A DNA stretch of 64,000 nucleotides from Agromyces sp. CF514 (GTDB lineage Bacteria; Actinomycetota; Actinomycetes; Actinomycetales; Microbacteriaceae). The position numbers and the translations under genes were made by a program. The stretch is from contig NZ_FOZD01000001.1 of assembly GCF_900113185.1 (NCBI RefSeq), positions 1,736,001 through 1,800,000 on the forward strand, given 5' to 3'. The notes beneath the pieces were generated by a model, which saw nothing but the letters and a program-made list of their open reading frames with translations, ran no database searches and was not told the origin of the DNA. Of the stretch, positions 46,691 through 54,660 are shown in pieces (within the stretch, counting starts at the first letter, position 1; every line of letters starts with the position of its first letter).

Positions 46691-47185
46691 ATGTCCTTCC
46701 TGTCTCCGGATGCCGCCGCCGCCCTCGCGGCGCTGGCGGCCATGCAGGCGGGTGAGGGCGATCCCGCGCCGCTGGACCGGCTGCGCGGCATCCGCTCGCT
46801 CGTGACCGCGCTCGAGGCCGACGAGGCCGCGCTCGACGCCGCCCGCGAGGCGGTCGCCGATGGTGCCACCTGGGATGACGTGGCGGATGCCGCCGGTCTC
46901 AGCCCCTCTGCTGCGAAGTACCGGTGGGCCGGCGACGATCGCGCGATCGCCGACCGCCAGGAGGCGAGCCGGCAGCGCAAGCGCGAACGCCCGTCGAGCG
47001 TGCCCACCGACCTGCCGGGCGAGAGCGTGTCCGAGGCTGCGAGGCGGTTGGGCGTCACCCCGAACGCCGTCTACCAGCGCGTGAACCGCGGACTCGTCGA
47101 GGCGCGCACCATCACGCTGCCCGACGGCCGCTCGTACAAGCGGGTGTTCTTCGAGGCCGCAGCCGACACCGCCGACGGCGACTAG
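46691..47185 (+). CDS. Small protein with two helix-turn-helix motifs
   Basis: 164-residue protein. A first HTH lies at TWDDVADAAGLSPSAAKYRW (about 57-76) and a second at SVSEAARRLGVTPNAVYQRVNRGLVEARTI (about 114-143), joined by an Arg/Lys/Gln-rich linker. It is probably DNA-binding; the family is not one I can name. It starts 14 bases after the acyl-CoA ligase, suggesting cotranscription. Convergent with the esterase-like gene. Confidence 0.75.
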   Translation: MSFLSPDAAAALAALAAMQAGEGDPAPLDRLRGIRSLVTALEADEAALDAAREAVADGATWDDVADAAGLSPSAAKYRWAGDDRAIADRQEASRQRKRERPSSVPTDLPGESVSEAARRLGVTPNAVYQRVNRGLVEARTITLPDGRSYKRVFFEAAADTADGD

Positions 47186-47279
47186 CAGCGCACACCGAGT
47201 GTCGGCCGAAGATCGGCGCCCGCACGATGTCCGAAGGTGCGCGGTGCGGCCCGCCGCATCGAAGGGTCGGGATCCGGGG

Positions 47280-48611
47280 TCAGTCGGCGAGCCCGTGCTC
47301 GTCGATCCACGTGTGCCACGGAGAGACCCGGTCGAGCCGGATCACGCCGTCGTAGGCCCGTCGAGCATCGAGGAGCTGCACGTGGTCGCCCTGCTGCGAT
47401 CCCTTGGTCGCATCGAGCGCCGCGGCGGCGCGGTCGCTCGACGTGCGCAGGTCGACGAAGTAGTCGCGGCCGGGGCGCGCTCGCCCGAGTGCTCCGTCGA
47501 GGCTCTCGGCATCGGGTTCCGCGAGCGCGGCGATGAACGGGGTGGAGTGGCCGGGGGCATCTTCGGGCGCCGGGCGGTGCAGCCAGGTGCTGCCGCCGCC
47601 GTACGCCGAACCGAGGACGACGTAGTCGTCGCCCCAGCGGTCTTCGAGGTGCTGGCCGAGCGTGGTCATGGGCTGCGTGACGAAGGGAGGCGCGAGGAAC
47701 GGAGACTTCTGCACGTGGCCGTTCGCGGCCGCGACGACGATGCGCGGCTCGCGTTCGAGGATCCAGTCGACGGTGTCGGCCATCGCCCGGTCGCGGATGT
47801 TGGCCGGCGGCCAGGTGCGCGTCGGCCCCGCCGTCATCGCGGCGAGGAACGCGTCCGCGGCGCGGGCGCTCTCGGCCGCACGGACGGCGACGGCGACGCG
47901 AGCCGGATCGCCGGTCGCAGCGACCGACTCGACGCTGCGCGCGCCCACGCGCTCGACGAGGTCCGAGATGCGTGCCGTCAGTTCGTGCCGCGTCGAGGCG
48001 GGCAGCGCCAGGTAGGCATGGATGTCCGGGGCGGCCTGGGCGAGGCCCGACCGGTCGCCGGGCAGGTAGTCGAAGATCGGGAGGAGCTCCGCCCGCACGT
48101 GGCGGGCGTACTCGACGTCGACCTCGTCGAGCAGTTCGAGCACGGCCTGCACCGCCGGGAGCGCACTGGCCGCGGAATCCGGCAGGTCCATGCCGTAGAG
48201 GCGCACCGGGGCTTCGGGCCCGACGGCGCGTGCACGCATCCACGCCACCTGGTCGAGCATCTCCTGACTCTTGCCGAAGTGATAGGTGAGTCCGCGGTTC
48301 AACACCCGCCTCACGCCCGGGCCGCCCGTGCTGATCCAGCGGTCGACCGTGAGCGCCTCGGCGAATCCGCCCTCCATGACCAGGGCGGTGAATCCGGCAC
48401 GGCGCACGAGGAAGCGGAGGATGCGGTGCCGCACGTCGAGGAACTCGTGCACGCGGTGCATCGATTCGCCGATCGCCACGATGCGGGCGTCGCCCACGAT
48501 GTCGAGCAACCGCTCGAGATCGCGGTCGTCGTCGGCATCGGGATCGGTCGTCGCGAGGTCGTGGGCGTGGGTGCGCAGCCAGCGGGAGAGGTCGTCGTCC
48601 TGGTCGGTCAC
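47280..48611 (-). CDS. Erythromycin esterase-like protein
   Basis: 443-residue protein of the EreA/EreB superfamily. Conserved motifs are ARIVAIGESMHRVHEFLDVRHRIL (with the catalytic-type His), FTALVMEGGF, VRLYGMDLPDSAAS and AANGHVQKSPFL. In true Ere enzymes these hydrolyse the macrolide lactone ring. Most members in soil actinobacteria have no tested substrate. It is a single gene, divergent from nothing nearby and followed by no partner. Confidence 0.85.
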   Translation of the reverse strand: MTDQDDDLSRWLRTHAHDLATTDPDADDDRDLERLLDIVGDARIVAIGESMHRVHEFLDVRHRILRFLVRRAGFTALVMEGGFAEALTVDRWISTGGPGVRRVLNRGLTYHFGKSQEMLDQVAWMRARAVGPEAPVRLYGMDLPDSAASALPAVQAVLELLDEVDVEYARHVRAELLPIFDYLPGDRSGLAQAAPDIHAYLALPASTRHELTARISDLVERVGARSVESVAATGDPARVAVAVRAAESARAADAFLAAMTAGPTRTWPPANIRDRAMADTVDWILEREPRIVVAAANGHVQKSPFLAPPFVTQPMTTLGQHLEDRWGDDYVVLGSAYGGGSTWLHRPAPEDAPGHSTPFIAALAEPDAESLDGALGRARPGRDYFVDLRTSSDRAAAALDATKGSQQGDHVQLLDARRAYDGVIRLDRVSPWHTWIDEHGLAD

Positions 48612-48753
48612 CGGGCGATGGTACCGGCGAGCGCGTCGGCCGGGACGCGTGGTTCACTCATGGCGGAACGCGGATGCATCGCACCCGGCGCCGTCACGGC
48701 CCCCGCGCGCGCTGTGCACCCGGCGCCGGCACGCCCGCCGCGCGACCGGCGAC

Positions 48754-49116
48754 TCAGGTGTTCGTGCCGACGCCGTAGCGCGGCGCGGCCGGGAACATCC
48801 CGAAGTTCGCCAGGTGGCGCCGGTCGCCGTTCTGGGCGGTGACGTAGCACTGCCAGCCCGGGCCGCCTGCCGCGAACAGCTCGAACGGGGCTTCGGTCGT
48901 CACGTCGTCGGTCGTGCTGCCCGTGGCCGCCGCCGCGAAGGCCGCGCACGTCGACCTGGCGGTCGAGGTCGCGACCGAGAACGTGGAGAGCACGATCGGC
49001 AGCACCATGCCGGCGAGCGCGACGAGCACCGCGATGCGGATCGCGCGTTGGCGCCCGGGGCGTCGTGGCCGGTCGGCCGGCTCGTAGCCGGCGAGTTCGG
49101 GGTGTTCGTCGGTCAT
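48754..49116 (-). CDS. Small membrane-anchored hypothetical protein
   Basis: 120-residue protein with a charged Pro/Arg-rich N-terminus, one membrane segment (about 27-50, ending STFSVATSTAR) and an external part with two cysteines (STCAAF and QCYVTAQNG) that could form a disulfide. No family recognised. It overlaps the DUF202 gene upstream by four bases, so it is the last gene of a three-gene membrane-protein operon. Confidence 0.7.
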   Translation of the reverse strand: MTDEHPELAGYEPADRPRRPGRQRAIRIAVLVALAGMVLPIVLSTFSVATSTARSTCAAFAAAATGSTTDDVTTEAPFELFAAGGPGWQCYVTAQNGDRRHLANFGMFPAAPRYGVGTNT

Positions 49117-49454
49117 CGTGTCGCCTCGATCGAGATGGAGATGATGCCGGCGACGGCCGCGAGCAGCACCGTGGCGGCGACGCCGAGCATCACCAGGGGG
49201 GAGGGCGGAACGATCTCGCGCCGGGCGCCGAGCTGCCGTCGACGCACGGTGCCGTGGGCGACCGCGACCGCCGCGAGCACGAACAGCACGACGCCGGCGG
49301 TGGAGAGGGCCGGTTGGTTCGAGCTCAGGCCGTCGCGGAGCGCGAGCACGGCGTTCACGGCGATGGCCAGGCCGGTGCGGCTCCAGGCCAGCGCGGTGCG
49401 CTCGGGCTGCAGTCCCGGGTCGCGGGGGAGCGATGCGTGCGTCTCGGCGGTCAT
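49113..49454 (-). CDS. DUF202 membrane protein
   Basis: 113-residue protein with three membrane segments and the DUF202 signature LQPERTALAWSRTGLAI. These proteins come in pairs with YidH-like partners, as here. Function unknown. It is followed with four-base overlap by the small membrane protein and preceded within eight bases by the second DUF202 gene. Confidence 0.85.
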   Translation of the reverse strand: MTAETHASLPRDPGLQPERTALAWSRTGLAIAVNAVLALRDGLSSNQPALSTAGVVLFVLAAVAVAHGTVRRRQLGARREIVPPSPLVMLGVAATVLLAAVAGIISISIEATR

Positions 49455-49461
49455 GCGCGGC

Positions 49462-49818
49462 TCATCGGGAGATCAGGATCAGGACGGCGATCACGGCCGC
49501 GGCCAGGAGCGCGATGGCCGAGAGGAGCGGGATCGCGATGCTCTGGGGGAGCGGTCGGCCGGTGCGCATCGCGATCTCGTTCGCGCGCCAGCGCACGTAC
49601 GAGAGGCCGCCGAGCATCGCGGCGACGATCGCCAGGCCGACGGCGAGGATCAGCACCACGATGCGCGGGCCGATCTGCTGGGCGAACTCGAACAGGAGCA
49701 CCCCGCCGGCGAGCAGCGCGAGCGCGGTGCGGATCCAGGCGAGGAAGGTGCGCTCGTTGGCCAGCGTGAAGCGGTAGTCGGGGTCGTGGCCCTCGCTCTG
49801 CCACCTCGCCTTGCGCAT
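49462..49818 (-). CDS. YidH-type DUF202 membrane protein
   Basis: 118-residue protein with three membrane segments and the YidH signature YRFTLANERTFLAWIRTALALLAGGV. It is the first gene of the operon 49818-48754. YidH/YidG pairs are widespread and of unknown function. Confidence 0.88.
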   Translation of the reverse strand: MRKARWQSEGHDPDYRFTLANERTFLAWIRTALALLAGGVLLFEFAQQIGPRIVVLILAVGLAIVAAMLGGLSYVRWRANEIAMRTGRPLPQSIAIPLLSAIALLAAAVIAVLILISR

Positions 49819-49927
49819 GCACCCTCACTCGTCGTTGGATCGGCCGAAGCCGGGGCGGGTGGGCAGGGCCCGAAACGCACTCGGCCCCGGGCTCGCGCCC
49901 GGGGCCAAGATTACCCGCGAGACCGGG

Positions 49928-51385
49928 TCAGTGGGTCGACGGCGTCGTGGCGATCTCGGTGCGGTCGCCAGACCAGAGCGTGTGGAACACGCCCTCCTTG
50001 TCGATGCGCTTGTAGGTGTGCGCACCGAAGAAGTCGCGCTGGCCCTGCACGAGGGCGGCCGGCAGGCGGTCGGCGCGCAGGCCGTCGTAGTACGCGAGCG
50101 ACGAGCCGAATGCCGGTGCCGGGATGCCGGTCTCGACCGAGCGCACGACGACGCGGCGCCAGGCGGCCTGCGCACGCGTGAACGCCTCGGCGAAGTACGG
50201 CGCCGAGAGCAGCAGCTCGAGGTCGGGCGTCTCGGCGTAGGCGTCGGCGATGCGGTTCAGGAACTGTGCGCGGATGATGCAGCCGCCGCGCCAGATCTTC
50301 GACACGGCGCCGAGGTCGATGTTCCAGTCGTACTCGACGGCGCCGGCGCGGATCGCGTCGAAGCCCTGCGAGTAGGCGACGATCTTCGAGGCGTAGAGCG
50401 CGAGGCGCACGTCTTCGATGAACGCGTCGACCTGGTCGGCCGGGATGCGGTCGGCCTCGTCGGGGCCGGTGAGGCCCTTGGCGGCGGCGCGCTGCTCGGG
50501 GTGCGACGACAGGCCGCGGGCGAAGACGGCCTCGGCGATGTTCGAGACGGGCGTGCCGAGGCTGAGCGCGGTCTGCACGGTCCAGACGCCGGTGCCCTTC
50601 GAGCCGGCCTCGTCGAGGATGACGTCGACCAGCGGCTTGCCGGTCTCGGCGTCGACCTGCTTGAGCACCTCGGCGGTGATCTCGATGAGGTAGGACTCGA
50701 GCTCGCCGCGGTTCCACTCGGCGAAGACCTCGGCGATCTCGGCGGGGGTCTTGCCCGTGCCGCGGCGGATGAGGTCGTAGGCCTCGGCGATGAGCTGCAT
50801 GTCGGCGTACTCGATGCCGTTGTGGATCATCTTCACGAAGTGGCCGGCGCCGTCGTGGCCGATGTGCGTGACGCAGGGCTCGCCCTCGGCGATCGCGGCG
50901 ATGGACTTCAGGATCGGGCCGAGCGTGACCCACGACTCGTCGGAGCCGCCGGGCATGATCGAGGGGCCGTTGAGCGCGCCCTCTTCGCCGCCGGAGATGC
51001 CGGCGCCGACGAAGTTGATGCCGGTCTCGCGCACCGCCTTCTCGCGGCGGATGGTGTCGGTGAAGAGCGCGTTGCCGCCGTCGACGATGATGTCGCCGGG
51101 CTCGAATCGGCTCGCGAGTTCGGAGATGACGGCGTCGGTGCCCTTGCCGGCCTGCACCATGATGATCGCGGTGCGGGGCTTGGCGAGCGAGGCGACGAAC
51201 TCGTCGTAGGTCTCGGAACCGACGAATCCGGCCTCGGGGTGCTCTTCGAGCAGTGTCGCGGTGCGCTCGTAGGAGCGGTTGAACACGGCGACCGTGTTGC
51301 CCTCGCGGCTCGCGAGGTTGCGGGCGAGGTTCGAACCCATGACGGCGAGTCCCACGACTCCGATGTTGGCTACGGCTTCAGGCAC
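49928..51385 (-). CDS. gnd: 6-phosphogluconate dehydrogenase, decarboxylating
   Basis: 485-residue enzyme converting 6-phosphogluconate to ribulose-5-phosphate with NADP. The Rossmann motif is IGVVGLAVMGSNLARNLASREGNTVAVFNRS. Catalytic and substrate residues lie in IIVDGGNALFTDT, GAGISGGEEGA, HIGHDGAGHFVKMIHNGIEYADMQ and the C-terminal Arg/His region. Start is GTG 51385 with AGGAG about eight bases upstream; longer frames to the left are not homologous. Its place beside the idonate/gluconate genes suits a role in gluconate use, although gnd also serves the pentose phosphate pathway. Confidence 0.96.
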   Translation of the reverse strand: MPEAVANIGVVGLAVMGSNLARNLASREGNTVAVFNRSYERTATLLEEHPEAGFVGSETYDEFVASLAKPRTAIIMVQAGKGTDAVISELASRFEPGDIIVDGGNALFTDTIRREKAVRETGINFVGAGISGGEEGALNGPSIMPGGSDESWVTLGPILKSIAAIAEGEPCVTHIGHDGAGHFVKMIHNGIEYADMQLIAEAYDLIRRGTGKTPAEIAEVFAEWNRGELESYLIEITAEVLKQVDAETGKPLVDVILDEAGSKGTGVWTVQTALSLGTPVSNIAEAVFARGLSSHPEQRAAAKGLTGPDEADRIPADQVDAFIEDVRLALYASKIVAYSQGFDAIRAGAVEYDWNIDLGAVSKIWRGGCIIRAQFLNRIADAYAETPDLELLLSAPYFAEAFTRAQAAWRRVVVRSVETGIPAPAFGSSLAYYDGLRADRLPAALVQGQRDFFGAHTYKRIDKEGVFHTLWSGDRTEIATTPSTH

Positions 51386-51468
51386 GAACACACTCCTCGT
51401 GAAGTTTGCTGGGGATGAGTCAAGCGTACTGTGAGCGCGCCTCACCGTTGCGCGCTGTTGCTGAGAGG

Positions 51469-52407
51469 TCACGACGACCGCTCGGCGACGAACCGGCGGG
51501 TGACCGCGATGTCGCGCCCGCCGAGACCGCGTTCGACGAGCTCGTCGAAGGCCGCACGCAGGGTCGGCAGCAGCACTGGGTCGGTGCCGGTGGCGGCCGC
51601 CGCCTCTGCGGCGAAGCGCAGGTCCTTGACCATGTACTCGGCGACGCCCGACGGGGAGTCGTCTCCGGAGACGAGCTTCTCCATGCGGCTCGCGAGCAGG
51701 TTCGATCCGGCGTAGCCGCCCGCGAGCAGGCTGAAGAGCGCTTCGAGGTCGAGACCCGAACGCTCGGCGAGCACCGCGGCCTCGCCCAGGGCGAGGATCG
51801 TGGCCGACACGATGAGCTGGTTGCACGCCTTGGCGACCTCGCCCGCGCCGAGCGGGCCGAGGCGCACGGGGGTGCCGCACGGGGCGAGCAGGTCGGCGGC
51901 GCGGGCCGCGTCGGCCCCGTCGCCGCCCAGCATGATCGACAGCGTTCCGGCCGTCGCGCCGTCTTCACCGCCGGACACCGGGCAGTCCACGACGTGGATC
52001 CGGCCGTCGGATGCCGCGGCGAGCCGTTCGGCGAGCGCGCGCACCTCGGGCGCCGACGAGGTCGACCCGATCATGAGGAGCGAGTCGCCCTCGCGTTCGA
52101 GCAGGCCGGCGAGGAGTCCCTCTGGCCCGTCGAGCACCTGCTCGAGCTGGGGCAGGTCGGGCAGCATCGCGAGCACGGCGCCGGAGCGGAGGCCGAGCTC
52201 GCGCGGGGTCCCGGCCCACTCGGCGCCCAGCGAGACGAGGTCGGGCTGCGGTCGGCGCGCGGTGATGACGACCGGCCCGCCCGCGCCGATGAGGCGCTCT
52301 GCCATGCGGCCGCCCATGGAGCCGAGCCCGACGATGCCGATGGCGAGGTCGGTGCGGGGCGACCCGGTCGCGGGTCGGGCGGGGGAGTGATGTTCGGCGT
52401 TGGACAT
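51469..52407 (-). CDS. HIBADH-family NAD(P)-dependent reductase (tartronate semialdehyde reductase-like)
   Basis: 312-residue beta-hydroxyacid dehydrogenase. Coenzyme site IGIVGLGSMGGRMAERLIGAGG, substrate motif DCPVSGGEDGATAGTLSIMLGG and catalytic Lys region GAGEVAKACNQLIV are all present. Family members reduce tartronate semialdehyde or oxidise 3-hydroxyisobutyrate and L-threonate-like acids; the exact substrate is open. It is divergent from the D-2-hydroxyacid dehydrogenase gene across a shared control region with a GAAC/GTTC palindrome. ATG 52407 lies six bases after a TATGCT hexamer. Confidence 0.87.
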   Translation of the reverse strand: MSNAEHHSPARPATGSPRTDLAIGIVGLGSMGGRMAERLIGAGGPVVITARRPQPDLVSLGAEWAGTPRELGLRSGAVLAMLPDLPQLEQVLDGPEGLLAGLLEREGDSLLMIGSTSSAPEVRALAERLAAASDGRIHVVDCPVSGGEDGATAGTLSIMLGGDGADAARAADLLAPCGTPVRLGPLGAGEVAKACNQLIVSATILALGEAAVLAERSGLDLEALFSLLAGGYAGSNLLASRMEKLVSGDDSPSGVAEYMVKDLRFAAEAAAATGTDPVLLPTLRAAFDELVERGLGGRDIAVTRRFVAERSS

Positions 52408-52433
52408 GTCGACAGCATATCCGACAGCCAACC

Positions 52434-52452
52434 TGTCGAACATCGTTCAACA
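52434..52452. promoter_or_regulatory. Candidate IclR operator in the divergent region
   Basis: TGTCGAAC (52434-52441) and GTTCAACA (52445-52452) form a palindrome with one mismatch and a 3-base spacer. It lies between divergent genes of the idonate locus. TATGCT hexamers flank it on both sides (minus strand at 52414-52419, plus strand at 52467-52472). Confidence 0.5.
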
Positions 52453-52531
52453 TGATGAATCTCGGGTATGCTGGGTGCCAGACCGCTCCGGAGGGGCCTG
52501 CACGGCCCGCCGCAACGAAGGGGAAGACCGG

Positions 52532-53590
52532 ATGCCCGACTCGAACAACCGCCTGCGCGCCGTGGTGGCGGTGCCGCTCTCAGAGGAGCTGTGCCGGCTC
52601 GTCGAGGAGCTCGAGCCGCGCCTCGAGGTCGTGCGCGACCACGCGCTCGTGCGTCCGATGCGCGGCCCGGCCGATTGGTCGGGCGACCCGGCTCACAAGC
52701 GCACGCCGGAGCAGCAGTCCGCGTTCGACGCCATGGTCGACTCCGCCGACGTGCTGTTCGGCATCCCCGACGTCGAGCCGGCGGCCCTCGCCCGCACGGC
52801 GCGGGCGAACCCGCGCCTTCGGTGGGTCATGACGACCGCGGCCGGGGGCGGCAGCCAGGTCAAGGCGGCCGGTCTCGAGCGAGAGCTGCTCGATCGCATC
52901 GCCTTCACCACCAGTGCGGGGGTGCACGGCGGGCCGCTCGCCGAGTTCGCCGTGTTCGGCGTGCTCGCGGGCGCGAAGCACCTGCCGAGGCTCATCGCCG
53001 ACCAGCGGTCGAAGACCTGGCCCGAGCGCTGGGAGATGCGCCAGCTCGACGAGATGACCGTGCTCGTGGTCGGCCTCGGCGGCATCGGCTCCGAGTGCGC
53101 GCGCCGGTTCAGCGCGCTCGGCGCCCGCGTCTGGGGCACGACCCGCAGCGGCGAGCCCGTCGACGGCGTCGACCGGCTCGTGCCGATCGACGAGCTCGAG
53201 GGTGCGGTCGGCCAGGTCGATGCGATCGTCACGACGCTGCCGGGCACCGAGGCCACCCATCACCTCGTGGGCGAACGGATCCTGGCCGCCGTGCGGCCGG
53301 GCGTCATCGTCGCCAACGTCGGGCGCGGTACGGTGATCGACGAGGCGGCGCTCATCACGGCGCTCGACGACGGGCGGGTCGGCTTCGCCGCGCTCGACGT
53401 CTTCGAGTCCGAGCCGCTGTCGGTGGAGTCGCCGTTGTGGTCGCACCCCTCCGTGCTCGTGAGTCCGCACACCGCGGCGCTCTCGCGCAAGGAGGAGGAG
53501 CGCATCGCCCGACGGTTCGCCGACGACGCCTCCCGGTTCCTCGACGGGCTGCCGATGCGCAGCGTGGTGGACACGGTCGAGTTCTACTGA
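52532..53590 (+). CDS. D-2-hydroxyacid dehydrogenase family protein
   Basis: 352-residue NAD(P)-dependent dehydrogenase. The Rossmann motif is VLVVGLGGIGSECARRFSALGARVWGTTRS. The catalytic Arg is in NVGRGTVIDEAAL, the Glu in DVFESEPL and the His in SPHTAALSRKEEERI. In a sugar-acid locus it may reduce 2-keto-gluconate or hydroxypyruvate, as GhrB does, but this is inference. ATG 52532 with GGGGAAGA upstream. It is followed by the iclR-type gene 32 bases later, in the same direction. Confidence 0.87.
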   Translation: MPDSNNRLRAVVAVPLSEELCRLVEELEPRLEVVRDHALVRPMRGPADWSGDPAHKRTPEQQSAFDAMVDSADVLFGIPDVEPAALARTARANPRLRWVMTTAAGGGSQVKAAGLERELLDRIAFTTSAGVHGGPLAEFAVFGVLAGAKHLPRLIADQRSKTWPERWEMRQLDEMTVLVVGLGGIGSECARRFSALGARVWGTTRSGEPVDGVDRLVPIDELEGAVGQVDAIVTTLPGTEATHHLVGERILAAVRPGVIVANVGRGTVIDEAALITALDDGRVGFAALDVFESEPLSVESPLWSHPSVLVSPHTAALSRKEEERIARRFADDASRFLDGLPMRSVVDTVEFY

Positions 53591-53622
53591 TCCCGCGGCT
53601 GCCCGCGGACGGAGGGGATGGC

Positions 53623-54426
53623 ATGTCCGACGAGTCCGACGCGAAGGCCGACCGCCAGGGACGCGACCCGGCGCCCGCCGTCACGCGCAGCATGGCGATC
53701 CTCGGGCTGCTGGCCGAGGCATCCGGACCCCTCACCCTCACCGAGATCGCGGGCGGGCTGGGGCTCGCGAAGTCGTCGACCATGAACCTCTGCCTCGCGC
53801 TCGAGTCGGCCATGATGGTGCAGCGCGTGCCGCTCGGCTACCAGTTGGGCCGCCGCACGATCGAGCTGGGCGGGGCGTACGCGGCGCAGTTCAGCCAGGT
53901 GCGCGAGTTCTACACGGTCTGCGAGACGTCGCCCGTGCTGGTGCACGAGGTCGTGCAGGTCGCGATGCTCGACGACACCGAGGCCCTCTACCTCGCACGC
54001 CACGAGGGCTCGCGCAGCGTCAGGTTCGGCACGCCGCTCGGGTCGCGCCTGCCCGCGGCCCTCAGCGCGACGGGCAACGCCCTGCTCATGTCGATGAGCG
54101 ATGCGGATGTCGCGACGCTCCTCGAGGGCACCGCGCCGTTCCCGCGGCTCACCGACCGCAGCATCCGCGACATCCCCGACCTGCTGGTGAAGCTCGCCGC
54201 CGCGCGCGACCGAGGCTGGGCACTCGACGACGGGGAGTCCTTCCCCGGCATCGTCGGGGTCGCCGTGCCGCTCGAGGGCTGGGCGCCGAGCGACCCGAGC
54301 CTCGCGCTCGGCGTCGCGCTGCCGGTCGCCGAGGCGACGCCCGGCCGGGTGGCCTCCGTCGCCGCGGCGCTCGTCGACGCCGCCGCTCGCCTGACGAACC
54401 CGTTGGCCGGCGCTCGAGCCCGCTGA
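53623..54426 (+). CDS. IclR-family transcriptional regulator
   Basis: 267-residue regulator: N-terminal winged helix (RSMAILGLLAEASGPLTLTEIAGGLGLAKSSTMNLCLALESAMMV) and C-terminal IclR ligand domain with YLARHEGSRSVRFGTPLGSRLPAALSATGNALL. Its position between the dehydrogenase genes and the MHS-idnO-idnD operon makes it the likely sugar-acid-responsive regulator of the locus. GAAC/GTTC-type palindromes in both promoter regions are candidate sites. ATG 53623 has the strong ribosome site GGAGGGG. Confidence 0.9.
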   Translation: MSDESDAKADRQGRDPAPAVTRSMAILGLLAEASGPLTLTEIAGGLGLAKSSTMNLCLALESAMMVQRVPLGYQLGRRTIELGGAYAAQFSQVREFYTVCETSPVLVHEVVQVAMLDDTEALYLARHEGSRSVRFGTPLGSRLPAALSATGNALLMSMSDADVATLLEGTAPFPRLTDRSIRDIPDLLVKLAAARDRGWALDDGESFPGIVGVAVPLEGWAPSDPSLALGVALPVAEATPGRVASVAAALVDAAARLTNPLAGARAR

Positions 54427-54499
54427 GCCCCGGACGGCGTCGCGCGGGCTGGCGGCCGCGGCCGGCATCCGCTCGCTCCCTTCGTGCCGCGCATGCGAC

Positions 54500-54540
54500 G
54501 GCGTGCCTTCGGCGTGCCATCGGCGTGCCTTCGGCGTGCC
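54500..54540 (+). repeat. 11-bp tandem repeat, about 3.7 copies
   Basis: GGCGTGCCTTC, GGCGTGCCATC, GGCGTGCCTTC and a partial GGCGTGCC lie head to tail in the gap after the IclR gene. A small hairpin (CGGGC/GCCCG) follows. Confidence 0.8.
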
Positions 54541-54577
54541 CGGGCGGGTGCCCGCAGCATCCGCTCGCCTGAAAGCG

Positions 54578-54616
54578 GTTCAAAGGGTTGAACTCTGTAC
54601 ATCAGGTTGGTACAGT
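54578..54616 (+). promoter_or_regulatory. Promoter of the idonate operon with two palindromes
   Basis: TTGAAC (54588-54593) and TACAGT (54611-54616) are 17 bases apart. GTTCAA-4-TTGAAC (54578-54593) is an exact palindrome overlapping the -35. CTGTAC-9-GTACAG (54595-54600 and 54610-54615) is a second one covering the spacer and -10. The first resembles the palindrome at 52434-52452 and is the best candidate for IclR binding. Confidence 0.65.
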
Positions 54617-54660
54617 GGCCGTCATCGCACCCCATGCGAGCCGATCAAAGGAGATGGGAC

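Noticed and set aside
47186..47279. Terminator between the double-HTH gene and the esterase-like gene
   Set aside because: Several short GC-rich pairings are possible (for example TGCGG/CCGCA near 47250), but none is long or clean enough to call.
48612..48753. Small gene in the gap before the esterase-like gene
   Set aside because: Short frames exist, but none has a ribosome site, sensible start or conserved-looking product.
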